From Pseudomonas sp. DNDY-54 (lineage in GTDB: Bacteria > Pseudomonadota > Gammaproteobacteria > Pseudomonadales > Pseudomonadaceae): a stretch of 64,000 nt of DNA. The stretch lies in contig NZ_CP082271.1 in assembly GCF_019880365.1 (NCBI RefSeq), forward strand, positions 1,922,001 through 1,986,000, in the 5' to 3' direction. The notes under the pieces were generated by a model, which was not told where the DNA came from, made no database searches, and worked only from the letters and a program-made list of their open reading frames with translations. Made by a program: the position numbers and the translations under genes. Below are positions 31,533 through 40,498 of this stretch, one piece after another (the first letter of the stretch is position 1; the number at the start of each line of letters is the position of its first letter).

Positions 31533-31722
31533 GGTGGTCTCCAGAAGTCAGCGCGCCGTCCCTAAGCAGGCAGATCAGAGACCGATGGCAGAGCGCGCGG
31601 TTTCGGTGACCTGACCGAAGGCGTCGGCGTTCGGCGATAAACAGCGCCGGCACCTCCCGGGCAGCCGCTTTTTCGACTATGACTGGTAATCACGCATCAG
31701 ACGCCGATAGGGGGCATTCAGC

Positions 31723-32163
31723 ATGGAGCGATACACGGGCGGCTGCCTGTGCGGCGCCATCCGACTCGTCGCAACGGGTCATCCTTACCGGGTCGGTCTT
31801 TGCCACTGCCTGGACTGTCGCAAGCACCATGGGGCTGTGTTCTACGCGGCGGCGGTGTTCCCTCAGGAGGCGGTGGCCGTCACGGGTGAAACGCGCGACT
31901 ACGCCGGCCGGTTCTTCTGCCCGTGCTGTGGCTCGTCAGTTTTTGCACGCAGCGCAGACGAAATCGAAGTACACCTTGGCGCACTGGATGCGCCCGACCA
32001 GCTGACGCCTACCTATGAATGTTGGACCGAACGACGCGAGGGCTGGCTGCCACCCTTTGCGCTTAGTCAGTACAGACATGACCGCGACGCCACGGGACGG
32101 TCCGAGGATTTGGCCCCGGACGGTCTGCCTAGGACGGAACCTCCGCCCCCATCCGCGCGCTGA
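31723..32163 (+). CDS. GFA family zinc protein
   Basis: A 146-residue protein with the Cys pattern of glutathione-dependent formaldehyde-activating (GFA/CENP-V) proteins: GGCLCGAIRL, CHCLDCRKHHG and FFCPCCGS, seven Cys that bind two zinc ions in the family. The founding enzyme adds glutathione to formaldehyde, though that activity is disputed and most members are uncharacterised. Its 3' end overlaps the 3' end of hmgR by 35 bases in convergent orientation. Confidence 0.85.
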   Translation: MERYTGGCLCGAIRLVATGHPYRVGLCHCLDCRKHHGAVFYAAAVFPQEAVAVTGETRDYAGRFFCPCCGSSVFARSADEIEVHLGALDAPDQLTPTYECWTERREGWLPPFALSQYRHDRDATGRSEDLAPDGLPRTEPPPPSAR

Positions 32164-32914
32164 TGCGGCGTGTCACCTGCAGTAAGCGTTGCGCTTCGGC
32201 GCCGTCGGGGTCGGCCATGAAGCCGGGCTCAGCGCCAACCACCGTGATGACGCCCATCAAGCCTTGCTGAGCGCCGAAAAGCGGTGCGGACAAGGCATTG
32301 ACGCCCGCCATCAGCAGGCCATGCACGGGTTGGATATGGGTGCGCTGCAGCTCGCTCATCGTCGCGAGCAAGCGCTCAGAGGAGGGGGCCGATGGCAGCT
32401 GCATTTCGGCTTCACGCAGCTGGGCGGTTTCGGCGTTGGGCATGAAGGCGTTGAACACCAGTCCGGTAGACGAGCCCAGCAACGGCAGCACCGAGCCCAC
32501 TTGCGTGACCAGCGTGACGGCCCGTACGGCCTGCTCCACATGCACGACTGCCGGGCCTTTGTTACCCCAGACCGCGAGAAAACAGGTCTCGTTGAGTTCG
32601 TCGCGCAGTTGCGCCAGATGGGGCGTCGCCAGCTTGACCACATCCAGCCGCCCGAGCGCTGCCAGCCCCACGAACAGTGCGGCGCGACCGAGACCGTAGT
32701 GGTTGGTCAGCGGGTCCTGTTCGGCGAAGCCGCTGGCCATCAATGCCTGCAGATAGCGATGCACCTTGCTGGCCGGCATGCCGACGTGCTCGGCCAGGCG
32801 TGACAGCGAGGTGGCGGGTGCCAGTTCGGCCAGCGCTGTGAGGATGTCCGTTCCCACTTCGGCCGCTTGTACCTTCTGCCGCCGAGGCGCTGTGTCCGCG
32901 TTGCTGTCTGTCAT
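32129..32914 (-). CDS. hmgR: IclR-family repressor of homogentisate catabolism
   Basis: A 261-residue regulator: N-terminal winged helix (TSLSRLAEHVGMPASKVHRYLQ is the helix-turn-helix region, about 35-60) and a C-terminal IclR effector-binding domain (about 80-250). It is divergent from hmgA with about 100 bases between the starts, the arrangement seen in P. putida, where HmgR represses hmgABC and homogentisate is the inducer. The palindrome at 32981-33001 is its likely operator. The symbol rests on family and position. Confidence 0.85.
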   Translation of the reverse strand: MTDSNADTAPRRQKVQAAEVGTDILTALAELAPATSLSRLAEHVGMPASKVHRYLQALMASGFAEQDPLTNHYGLGRAALFVGLAALGRLDVVKLATPHLAQLRDELNETCFLAVWGNKGPAVVHVEQAVRAVTLVTQVGSVLPLLGSSTGLVFNAFMPNAETAQLREAEMQLPSAPSSERLLATMSELQRTHIQPVHGLLMAGVNALSAPLFGAQQGLMGVITVVGAEPGFMADPDGAEAQRLLQVTRRISARMGAEVPS

Positions 32915-32951
32915 GAGTACGACTGCCTGCCAATGAGGCGCTGTTTATAAC

Positions 32952-33001
32952 TTGACGCTGGTAGGAGTTCAAATTACTTTTTGCGTAACGAGATTACGCA
33001 A
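32952..33001 (+). promoter_or_regulatory. hmgA promoter with HmgR operator
   Basis: TTGACG at 32952-32957 and TACTTT at 32975-32980 are spaced by 17 bases. Directly after them lies a perfect palindrome, TTGCGTAA-cgaga-TTACGCAA (32981-33001), ending 14 bases before the hmgA ATG. A repressor bound here would block the start of transcription. The same half-sites and spacing occur before hpd. Confidence 0.7.
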
Positions 33002-33015
33002 ATCGAGAGACGGCC

Positions 33016-34320
33016 ATGCTCATCCAAGAACAAGATTCCCAGGCTTATCGATACCAATCCGGCTTCGGCAATGAATTCAGCAGCGAGGCGCTCCCCGGCG
33101 CATTGCCGGTGGGGCAGAACTCACCGCAAAAGGTGCCCTATGGCCTGTATACGGAGCTGCTGTCGGGCACTGCGTTTACCGTTGCCCGTAGCGAAGCGCG
33201 ACGGACCTGGCTGTACCGCATTCGACCATCAGCCAGTCATGGCCAATACCAGAGGATGGACCGTCAGCTGGCCAGCCAGTTGGGTGCCGTCACGCCGAAT
33301 CGTTTGCGCTGGAATCCAATGCCGATACCCCAGGTCGCGACCGATTTCGTGGATGGCCTGATGTGCGTGGCAGCCAACAGCGAGCCAGGCCAGCCGGGCG
33401 GCGCGAGCATTTACCGCTATGCGGCGAACCAGTCGATGGAGCGGGTGTTCTTCAATGCCGATGGTGAGCTGTTGGTCGTGCCGCAGCAGGGCACGTTGAA
33501 GCTGGTCACTGAATTGGGCGTGCTAGTGGTCGCGCCGTTGGAGATCGCGGTCATCCCGCGCGGCATGCGGTTTCGTGTCGAACTGATCGGTGAAAACGCC
33601 AGCGGGTACGTCTGCGAGAACCATGGTTGTGCGCTGCGCCTGCCGGACCTGGGTCCAATCGGCAGTAATGGGCTGGCCAATCCGCGGGACTTTCTGGCCC
33701 CGGTCGCGCAGTTCGAGGAGCGCGACGAGCCGGTGCAGTTAGTGCAGAAATTTCTTGGCGAGTTGTGGGCGACCGAACTGGATCATTCACCGCTCGACGT
33801 CGTTGCCTGGCACGGTAATAACGTCCCGTACAAATACGACCTGCGCCGCTTCAACACCATCGGCACCGTCAGTTTCGATCATCCCGATCCGTCGATTTTC
33901 ACCGTGCTGACGTCGCCCAGCGCGGTTCACGGGATGGCCAATATCGACTTCGTGATCTTCCCGCCACGCTGGATGGTGGCGGAAAACACCTTCCGTCCGC
34001 CGTGGTTCCACCGCAACCTGATGAACGAATTCATGGGGCTCATTGCCGGCGCCTACGACGCCAAGGCCGACGGCTTCTCGCCGGGGGGCGCCTCGCTGCA
34101 CAACTGCATGAGCGCTCACGGACCGGATCACGTGTCGACTGAACAGGCGATCAACGCCGAACTCAAACCGCACAAGATCGAGAACACCATGGCCTTCATG
34201 TTCGAAACCGGCCAGGTGCTCCGTCCAACGCGCCAGGCGCTGGAAAGCTCGCAGCTGCAGGCCGACTACGACGCCTGCTGGGCCGGCCTGACCAAGACAT
34301 TCGACAAGAACGAGAAATGA
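33016..34320 (+). CDS. hmgA: Homogentisate 1,2-dioxygenase
   Basis: A 434-residue Fe(II) ring-cleavage enzyme that opens homogentisate to maleylacetoacetate. The start QAYRYQSGFGNEFSSEALPG is highly typical of the family, as are the metal-site region WFHRNLMNEFMGLI with its His/Glu ligands and SLHNCMSAHGPD, which holds a further His. Length fits. It begins an operon with the fumarylacetoacetase gene one base downstream. Confidence 0.96.
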   Translation: MLIQEQDSQAYRYQSGFGNEFSSEALPGALPVGQNSPQKVPYGLYTELLSGTAFTVARSEARRTWLYRIRPSASHGQYQRMDRQLASQLGAVTPNRLRWNPMPIPQVATDFVDGLMCVAANSEPGQPGGASIYRYAANQSMERVFFNADGELLVVPQQGTLKLVTELGVLVVAPLEIAVIPRGMRFRVELIGENASGYVCENHGCALRLPDLGPIGSNGLANPRDFLAPVAQFEERDEPVQLVQKFLGELWATELDHSPLDVVAWHGNNVPYKYDLRRFNTIGTVSFDHPDPSIFTVLTSPSAVHGMANIDFVIFPPRWMVAENTFRPPWFHRNLMNEFMGLIAGAYDAKADGFSPGGASLHNCMSAHGPDHVSTEQAINAELKPHKIENTMAFMFETGQVLRPTRQALESSQLQADYDACWAGLTKTFDKNEK

Positions 34321-34321
34321 C

Positions 34322-35623
34322 ATGACCGTACAACAAGAGCAACGCAGCTGGGTCGAGTCGGCCAATGGCCACTCGGATTTTTCCCTCGCCAATTTGCCGC
34401 TGGGCGTGTTCAGCCGTGACGGCGACCAGCCACGCGGTGGCGTCGCCATTGGCGATTACATTCTGGACTTGCGCGCCGCCTGCGAAGCCGGCGTGTTCGA
34501 CGGCCAGGCGCTGGAAGCGGCGAAAGCGGCCAGCGTCAGCAGCCTCAACAGCTTCTTTGCTCTCGGAGCGCCTGCGCGCAAAGCGCTGCGCGGCGCGCTG
34601 ATAGATTTGCTTGCCGAGGGCAGCGCGCAGCGTGAGCGGCTGCAAGGCATGGGTGAGTCGTTGCTGCAGCCCATGGACCGCTGCCAGATGCATCTGCCAG
34701 CCAAGGTGGGCGACTACACCGACTTTTATGTTGGCATCCATCACGCCAACAACGTCGGCAAGCTGTTCCGTCCGGATAATCCGCTGCTGCCGAACTACAA
34801 GTACGTGCCCATCGGTTATCACGGACGTGCGTCGACGGTCGATGTTTCGGGTGCGACAGTGAAGCGTCCCAACGGCCAGACCATGCCGCCGGGCGCGACC
34901 GAGCCGAGCTTTGGCCCGAGCAAGCGGCTCGACCATGAACTCGAACTGGGCATCTGGATCGGGCCAGGCAACGCGCGTGGCGAGTCGATCCCAATCCGTG
35001 AAGCCAGCAGCCATGTCGCCGGTTTCTGCCTGCTCAACGATTGGTCTGCACGTGATCTGCAAGCCTGGGAATATCAGCCGCTTGGCCCGTTTCTCTCGAA
35101 GAGCTTCGCCACCAGCGTCTCGCCATGGGTGGTAACGCCGGAAGCACTGGAGCCGTTCCGTTGCGCGCAGCCCGCGCGTGCCGAAGGCGATCCGCAGCCG
35201 CTGCCGTATCTCTTCGATCAGCAGGACCAGCAGCAGGGCGCGCTGGATATCGAACTTGAAGTGCTGCTGTTGACTGCGGCCATGCGCGACAAGGGCCAGC
35301 CCGAGCAGCGCATCGCCTTGAGTAGCACGAAGAACATGTACTGGACCGTGGCGCAGATGGTCGCGCACCACAGCGTCAACGGCTGCAGCCTGCAACCCGG
35401 CGATCTGTTCGGCTCCGGCACCCTGTCTGGTAACAGCGCTGACAGCCTCGGTAGCCTGCTGGAAATCACCCAGGGCGGGAAGCTGCCTTTGGAACTGCCC
35501 AGCGGCGAGACCCGCACCTTTCTGCAAGATGGAGACGAGATCATTCTCAAGGCGCGTTGCCGTCGGGACGGGCAGGCGTCCATCGGCTTTGGCGAGTGTC
35601 GCGGACGCGTGATGCCGGCTTAG
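34322..35623 (+). CDS. fahA: Fumarylacetoacetase
   Basis: A 433-residue hydrolase that splits fumarylacetoacetate into fumarate and acetoacetate, the last step of tyrosine breakdown. Typical FAH segments are YTDFYVGIHHANNVG (catalytic His and metal Asp region), PIGYHGRASTV, LDHELELGIWIGPGN (metal Glu pair), LNDWSARDLQAWEYQPLGPF and LFGSGTLSG. It follows hmgA with a one-base gap. Pseudomonads usually have maleylacetoacetate isomerase next; it is absent here. The acetoacetate formed could feed the scoAB/atoB genes at 44.7-47.4 kb. Confidence 0.95.
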   Translation: MTVQQEQRSWVESANGHSDFSLANLPLGVFSRDGDQPRGGVAIGDYILDLRAACEAGVFDGQALEAAKAASVSSLNSFFALGAPARKALRGALIDLLAEGSAQRERLQGMGESLLQPMDRCQMHLPAKVGDYTDFYVGIHHANNVGKLFRPDNPLLPNYKYVPIGYHGRASTVDVSGATVKRPNGQTMPPGATEPSFGPSKRLDHELELGIWIGPGNARGESIPIREASSHVAGFCLLNDWSARDLQAWEYQPLGPFLSKSFATSVSPWVVTPEALEPFRCAQPARAEGDPQPLPYLFDQQDQQQGALDIELEVLLLTAAMRDKGQPEQRIALSSTKNMYWTVAQMVAHHSVNGCSLQPGDLFGSGTLSGNSADSLGSLLEITQGGKLPLELPSGETRTFLQDGDEIILKARCRRDGQASIGFGECRGRVMPA

Positions 35624-35641
35624 CGGCGAGCGTGGTGAGCA

Positions 35642-35680
35642 AAAAGCCCGGGCATGTGCAGACAGCCCGGGCTTTTCCTT
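35642..35680. terminator. Bidirectional intrinsic terminator between fahA and the SGNH gene
   Basis: A 12-bp perfect inverted repeat (35642-35653 AAAAGCCCGGGC with 35665-35676 GCCCGGGCTTTT) with T-rich sequence on both sides. It serves the rightward hmgA-fahA operon and the leftward MBOAT operon. Confidence 0.85.
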
Positions 35681-35694
35681 TCATGGACCATCAA

Positions 35695-36762
35695 TCAGGG
35701 CACCTTGGCGGTTTCCAGCGACGGTGACGGTACAGGCGCGATTGCCGTGTCACGCATCTGTTCGGCCAGGGCTGCGGTGAATTCCCGGACCACGGACCAC
35801 CGCATGTGTACCGCGTCGACAAAGGAGGTCACCGGCGTGCTCCAGTCTTTGTCGGCGTTCCAGTAGGTGCCACCAGTGGCGTTGAGGGTTTCCATGATTC
35901 GCTTATCGAAGTCGGCCAGGAAGGTACCGTCCGGATCGTACCTTTCCTTCCACTCTGGATGCAGCGGCGTGGAGACGACCATCAGCTCCCGACCTTCCTG
36001 CGCCAGGCGCGCGCTCATGCCGCGCAATGCCTCAAAGCAGCTGGCATCCAACGGGTCCGGGCGGCCATACAGCAGCTCACGGGTATTGGCGGTATCCAGC
36101 GGGCCATCGCCGAAGCGATTGAACACCAGTGGGTCCCACTCGATTTCTCCGGCGCGCTGAGCTTTGACCGTCAGGGCGTTGCGTGCCAACGACTTCGGCG
36201 AGAAGTAACGCATGTAGTGGCCCCACGGCGAGGCGTTTTCGTAAACGTAGGGATCGACGTGCTCACGGTTGAACACGGCGGAGGGCACACGCCAGCAACC
36301 GGCGAAATCCTGCGGATCGGCAATCATCACCACGCTCTGAATGCTCGGCTGGCGGTCGAGCAGCCAGTGCGCTACGTAGGTCGACTGATTGGCGAACAAC
36401 CCGCAGAACGCGCCGTTCATAGGGCGCACCTCTGGCAATGCCTCGGTCAGCACGTTGCCATCCACGTGGCGCCAGGCCACGGATGAGCCGATGATCAGCA
36501 GATTCGGCGAATGGATCGGGTTGTCGCGCATGAAGCTCAGCTTTTCATCGGCGCAGGAGATATTGGAGAACGCCGGTGGCGGCAGGTTGCCGGTTCGGTC
36601 CAGCGCGAACAGCGTCAGGCAGAATATCGCCAGCGCACCGAACAGCCCGGCAAACAGCGACAGCAGATACCGCGAACGCACCCGGCCTGGCACGCTGGCC
36701 GCGCTGGTTGCTTCCTTATCGGCATGGCTCCCGTCCCTGGGTACATCTGCTGTCTGGATCAT
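35695..36762 (-). CDS. Membrane-anchored SGNH-like protein (DltD/AlgJ-type), last gene of the acylation cluster
   Basis: A 355-residue protein with one N-terminal membrane helix (about 32-54) and a periplasmic SGNH-hydrolase-like domain. The nucleophile Ser is in LLIIGSSVAW (residues 92-94) and the Asp-x-x-His pair is in FVDAVHMRW near 315, so the catalytic residues appear intact. Proteins of this shape work with MBOAT partners in surface acylation, such as DltD and the AlgJ/AlgX group. It begins a few bases after the acyl carrier protein gene and closes the four-gene operon. I infer that it moves or adjusts the acyl group on a periplasmic glycan. Confidence 0.65.
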   Translation of the reverse strand: MIQTADVPRDGSHADKEATSAASVPGRVRSRYLLSLFAGLFGALAIFCLTLFALDRTGNLPPPAFSNISCADEKLSFMRDNPIHSPNLLIIGSSVAWRHVDGNVLTEALPEVRPMNGAFCGLFANQSTYVAHWLLDRQPSIQSVVMIADPQDFAGCWRVPSAVFNREHVDPYVYENASPWGHYMRYFSPKSLARNALTVKAQRAGEIEWDPLVFNRFGDGPLDTANTRELLYGRPDPLDASCFEALRGMSARLAQEGRELMVVSTPLHPEWKERYDPDGTFLADFDKRIMETLNATGGTYWNADKDWSTPVTSFVDAVHMRWSVVREFTAALAEQMRDTAIAPVPSPSLETAKVP

Positions 36763-36765
36763 GAT

Positions 36766-37014
36766 TTATTTTCCCTCCAGCTTGGCGCTGATGACCTGGG
36801 CGAAATGGCCGACGTTGCGCAGCGACTCGAGCTCCGCCGTCCGAAACTTGATGCCGAAGCGCTGTTCGGCGGCGACCGTGAGCATGACGTGGGTCTGGCT
36901 ATCCCAGCCCTCGATGTCGTTGGCGGTCATGTCCGGGGAAAGCACGATGCTGTCGTCGTCGAACACATCGTGGAAAACCGGGGTGAGCTGCTTGAGTACT
37001 TCTGCTTCGGTCAT
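36766..37014 (-). CDS. Acyl carrier protein of the FkbH/MBOAT cluster
   Basis: An 82-residue carrier protein. Ser39 in GWDSQTHVML is the expected phosphopantetheine site (DS motif), and the four-helix pattern and acidic surface fit an ACP. Its ATG overlaps the stop of the FkbH-type gene (ATGA), so the two are made together. FkbH proteins load a three-carbon unit from 1,3-bisphosphoglycerate onto such ACPs, which is the likely role here. It is clearly not the fatty acid synthesis ACP, which has a conserved DSLD motif. Confidence 0.88.
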   Translation of the reverse strand: MTEAEVLKQLTPVFHDVFDDDSIVLSPDMTANDIEGWDSQTHVMLTVAAEQRFGIKFRTAELESLRNVGHFAQVISAKLEGK

Positions 37015-38930
37015 GCCAATACCTCGATGAAGTGGCGGGGCGTGCGGGGGGAGCTGAGTTCGTAGCGCCAGAAGGTCGCGTCTGGTTCACCGTCAGAGAG
37101 CGCCGGATGCTGAACGAAGCCCAGCCGCGGGTAATGCTCGGCCACCATGCTGTTACGTTCGGTTGGCCGGTACTCACCGATCAGTGCGCGGTAGCCGGCA
37201 GCGGTGGCCGCGGCTGCCAGCACCTCGAGTACAGCGTCTTCGACCTGACGACCCAGCACGCGGCAGCTCATTAGCCAGCTGTCGATCAGCAGCTCGTCCT
37301 TGGCGACGGCTGAATCCGGGCGCGCCAGGACGACGCTGATCAGGCCGTTGTCACCAAACTTGTCGGCCAGTCGGATTGCCAGTGCCACCGCCGCCGGGTC
37401 GCTGGCGATGCGCTCGACTTCCGCCTCGCTGTAACGGCGCGTGGTGAGGTTGAACTGGTTGGTCTTGTTGATCAGCTGCGTGCTGCGGGCCAGTTCGGCG
37501 GCGCCGATCGGGGTGGCGGTCAGTACCATCTCCAGACCGCGCAAATAGCCTTCCATGTCGGTAGCCTGGGTCATCGCCGCTTTGCGCTCGGCATTCAAGG
37601 CGTAGTTGCGCCCGCGGGTGGCGTCGTCGGAGGTGAAGGAGACGGCTTCGAAGTAGCCGGCGGCGGCAACGCGTGCCGGGTAGTCGGCCACGTCATCTGG
37701 CAGTTCCGGCACCGCGACTTCCGGCAGCTCGCGCCGCACGATGTCGCGTTCGGCCGGGTTGTCATCGACGAACACCAGGCTGTCGAGGCCGATGTCCAGC
37801 ATCGAGGCGATACGCCGCAGGTTGCCGGCCTTGTCTTCCCAGTTGGCCACGAAGGCGGCAATGTCGCTGCGCTTGAGCGCCATTTCGGGATGATTGAATG
37901 CCGCTTCGGCCACGCTTAGGTCATTCTTGCTGCACACCGCGAGGATGATGCCGCGGCGCGCCAGCTGTGCGGCGTAGCGCTGGAAGGCGAGGAAGGCTTC
38001 GCCACTGGGCGAGCCCTGGCCGAGGTGGATGCCGTCGACGCCATCGTCACCGACTACGCCGCCCCACAGCGTGTTGTCCAGATCCAGCACCAGGCATTTG
38101 CGCGACAGACCGATGCTGGCGGCGGCGATGCGAGCCAGTTGGTCGCCATACAGCGGCGCCAGGTTCGGGCTGACCAATTGCTTGGCCTGATGCCAGCGCA
38201 CCGGTTCGGCCAGACCGTCGCCATAATTGCCTCGGGCGGCTTCCCAGGCTAGGTCCATCAGCAGCACGCCGTCTTCACGGGCTGCGGCACGAATGGCCGC
38301 ATTGAGACGATCGATGAGTGCGTAGGGTGAAGCCGGAACCAGCGCTTCGAATGAACCAAAAATCGGTGGGTCGGCGGGCACGATGGTTTGCTGGACGACT
38401 TGGGCCGCGTAGCGCTCGCGCGCCCGGCGCCACAGCAGGCGCAATTCCTCGACCCGTTCGGCGACTGCGGCATCCACGTCTGCCTGCGATGCCTCGAGCG
38501 GCAGCTGCAGAGGCGCATCGCGTGCATCCAGCGCCAGGACGATCAGTTGCGGGGCGAAGCTAGCGAGTTCGGGATCATCCATTAGCAAGGCCTGGCGGTA
38601 CATGCCATAGGGCGCGACGTGCACCGAGAGCGCCAGCCGGCGTTGCAGGCCCGCGACGCGAATGGCCGGCACCAGATGATCCACGGTATGCGACGACAGC
38701 AGGGCGATGCGCAACGGCCGCAGCCCGCTGCGGTTAGTTTCGCCGTTTGCCAGCGCGCGTAAGCCTTCGCTTGCAAGCCGGTCCAGCCGGGTCGTGAGTG
38801 TAAAGTCGCGGCGGTAGCCGGCCAGCATCGCCGCCAAATCCAGACGAGCGAAGGGGTCGGCTTCGCGCTTGGCCTCGCCGATGGCGCTGCCAAGATCAGG
38901 GTGTTGCGCTAACCAGAGAAGCTGATCCAT
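37011..38930 (-). CDS. FkbH-type HAD protein (glyceryl-ACP forming)
   Basis: A 639-residue protein. Residues about 50-260 form an SGNH-like N-terminal region, residues about 275-430 a HAD-IIIC domain with nucleophile Asp in LVLDLDNTLWGGVVGDDG and VCSKND and VFVDDNPAERD, and the C-terminus a GNAT-like part following NKTNQFNLTTRRYS, a signature of FkbH proteins. Known members take 1,3-bisphosphoglycerate, attach phosphoglycerate to an ACP thiol and remove the phosphate to give glyceryl-ACP. The ACP gene overlaps its 3' end. In antibiotic pathways this feeds polyketide synthesis; here an MBOAT follows instead of a synthase. Confidence 0.85.
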   Translation of the reverse strand: MDQLLWLAQHPDLGSAIGEAKREADPFARLDLAAMLAGYRRDFTLTTRLDRLASEGLRALANGETNRSGLRPLRIALLSSHTVDHLVPAIRVAGLQRRLALSVHVAPYGMYRQALLMDDPELASFAPQLIVLALDARDAPLQLPLEASQADVDAAVAERVEELRLLWRRARERYAAQVVQQTIVPADPPIFGSFEALVPASPYALIDRLNAAIRAAAREDGVLLMDLAWEAARGNYGDGLAEPVRWHQAKQLVSPNLAPLYGDQLARIAAASIGLSRKCLVLDLDNTLWGGVVGDDGVDGIHLGQGSPSGEAFLAFQRYAAQLARRGIILAVCSKNDLSVAEAAFNHPEMALKRSDIAAFVANWEDKAGNLRRIASMLDIGLDSLVFVDDNPAERDIVRRELPEVAVPELPDDVADYPARVAAAGYFEAVSFTSDDATRGRNYALNAERKAAMTQATDMEGYLRGLEMVLTATPIGAAELARSTQLINKTNQFNLTTRRYSEAEVERIASDPAAVALAIRLADKFGDNGLISVVLARPDSAVAKDELLIDSWLMSCRVLGRQVEDAVLEVLAAAATAAGYRALIGEYRPTERNSMVAEHYPRLGFVQHPALSDGEPDATFWRYELSSPRTPRHFIEVLA

Positions 38931-38959
38931 TTAGCATGTCACTCCTTGTTATTGAACGG

Positions 38960-40498
38960 TTAGAACTGGAAGTAGAGAAACTCGGTAGGCGCCACGGAGA
39001 ACGCCACGGCCAGGGCGAAGAAGCCCAGCACGCCGATGGCCAGGCCGATGACCGGCGTCGGGCTCCACACGGCAATCGGGAACCAGCGCAGCAGCCAGTT
39101 TTCGCGTGGCTGGGCGTCCAGGGCCGTACGGAAGCCCGCCATCCATTGCTGCACGTTGGGCATCATCCAGACGAAGGCGAGCAGTATGGCGACGGTGAGG
39201 TAGTCGGATTTATCGAAGTCGGTGTGCAACTCGCTCAAGCCTGCCATGCCCGTCAGCATGGCCATTGCCGCCGTCAGACTGTTGGCACGGAAGAACACCA
39301 TTGCCACGACTACACAGAGGAAGGTCAACAGGACCGCGCCGGCGTGGTGCCAGAGCTTGTCGCTGTCCAACGGCAACCCTCGTCGCGCCTTGTAGGCACG
39401 GAAGCCGTGGGCGACGACCAGATAGAACCCGTGCAACAGACCGAACGCCACGAACTGCCAGCCTGCACCGTGCCAGACGCCCGAGATGAACATGGTCAAT
39501 ACCGTGGGGTAGGCGATCAGCACGACAAAGGTCCCGAGGCTCATCTTGCCTCGCCGAGGCAACGGCTTGCCGGCGGCCATCCGCTTGCGGGTGATGCGCA
39601 TGACGATGGGGTTGTAGATGTAAGCGGTGAGAAAGCGCGTGAGCGTCATGTGCCAGCGCGACCAATAGTCGATGACGTTGTGCGCCTTGAACGGGCTGTT
39701 GAAGTTCACCGGCAAGCGCAGGCCGAACAGCAATCCCAGGCCGATTGCCATGTCGCTGTAGCCGGAGAAATCGAAGTAGATCTGCAGCGTATAGCTGAGC
39801 GCGCCGTACCAGGCGTCGTACAGCGACGGCACCGTTCCACTGGCGGCGACCGCGAAGATCGGCGAGGCGTTTTCTCCCAGCGGGTCGGCGAGGATCACCT
39901 TCTTGAACAGGCCCAGCACGAAGACGGTCAGGCCCAGCGAGATATTGTCGATCCGCGGGCGGAAGGTGCTGCTGTCGTTGAACTGCTTGAGCATCTCGCC
40001 GTGGTGGGTGATGGGGCCGGCAATCAACTGTGGGAAGAAACTGATGAACAGGCAGTAATTGACGAAGTCATGCTCGTCGACCTCGCCGTCGTGCGCGTCG
40101 ACCAGATAAGCGATCTGCTGGAATGTGAAAAACGAAATCGCCAGCGGCAGGATGATGTCGTCCACGGACCAACCCAGGCCGAAGGCGTTATCGAGCGTGC
40201 CGAAGAGAAAGCCGGTGTACTTGTAATAAGCGAGCAGTCCGACGTTCGCAGCGACGCCGAGCACCAACACCGATCGAGAAGGCCGACGCATCAAGTAACC
40301 GCCGACCAGGTAGTTGCCGACCATGCTGCCGATCAGAAGCGGAACGTAAGCGGGGTTCCACCAACCGTAGAACACCAGTGACGCCAACGTTAGCCAGATG
40401 GCCGCGTAGCGTTGTCTGCCGGTACCTGCGAGAAGAATGAAGCCAAGAAGAACGACCGGGAGAAACCCGGCGATAAACACCATGGAGTTGAAGAGCAT
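38960..40498 (-). CDS. MBOAT membrane-bound O-acyltransferase (AlgI/DltB-like)
   Basis: About 512 residues with roughly ten membrane helices. Signatures of the MBOAT family are present: DYWSRWHMTLTRFLTAYIYN and the catalytic His in SGVWHGAGWQFV. AlgI and DltB use such a fold to pass an acyl group from a cytoplasmic donor across the inner membrane to a surface polymer. ATG at 40498 starts MLFNSMVFIAGFLPVVLLG, the usual AlgI-like N-terminus; codons upstream are not membrane-like. It is the first gene of a four-gene operon with FkbH, ACP and SGNH partners. The donor is inferred to be glyceryl-ACP. Confidence 0.88.
   Translation of the reverse strand: MLFNSMVFIAGFLPVVLLGFILLAGTGRQRYAAIWLTLASLVFYGWWNPAYVPLLIGSMVGNYLVGGYLMRRPSRSVLVLGVAANVGLLAYYKYTGFLFGTLDNAFGLGWSVDDIILPLAISFFTFQQIAYLVDAHDGEVDEHDFVNYCLFISFFPQLIAGPITHHGEMLKQFNDSSTFRPRIDNISLGLTVFVLGLFKKVILADPLGENASPIFAVAASGTVPSLYDAWYGALSYTLQIYFDFSGYSDMAIGLGLLFGLRLPVNFNSPFKAHNVIDYWSRWHMTLTRFLTAYIYNPIVMRITRKRMAAGKPLPRRGKMSLGTFVVLIAYPTVLTMFISGVWHGAGWQFVAFGLLHGFYLVVAHGFRAYKARRGLPLDSDKLWHHAGAVLLTFLCVVVAMVFFRANSLTAAMAMLTGMAGLSELHTDFDKSDYLTVAILLAFVWMMPNVQQWMAGFRTALDAQPRENWLLRWFPIAVWSPTPVIGLAIGVLGFFALAVAFSVAPTEFLYFQF

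Noticed and set aside
37011..40498. Assigning the MBOAT cluster to alginate or cellulose acetylation
   Set aside because: No alginate or cellulose synthase genes are adjacent, and FkbH plus a dedicated ACP are not part of those systems.
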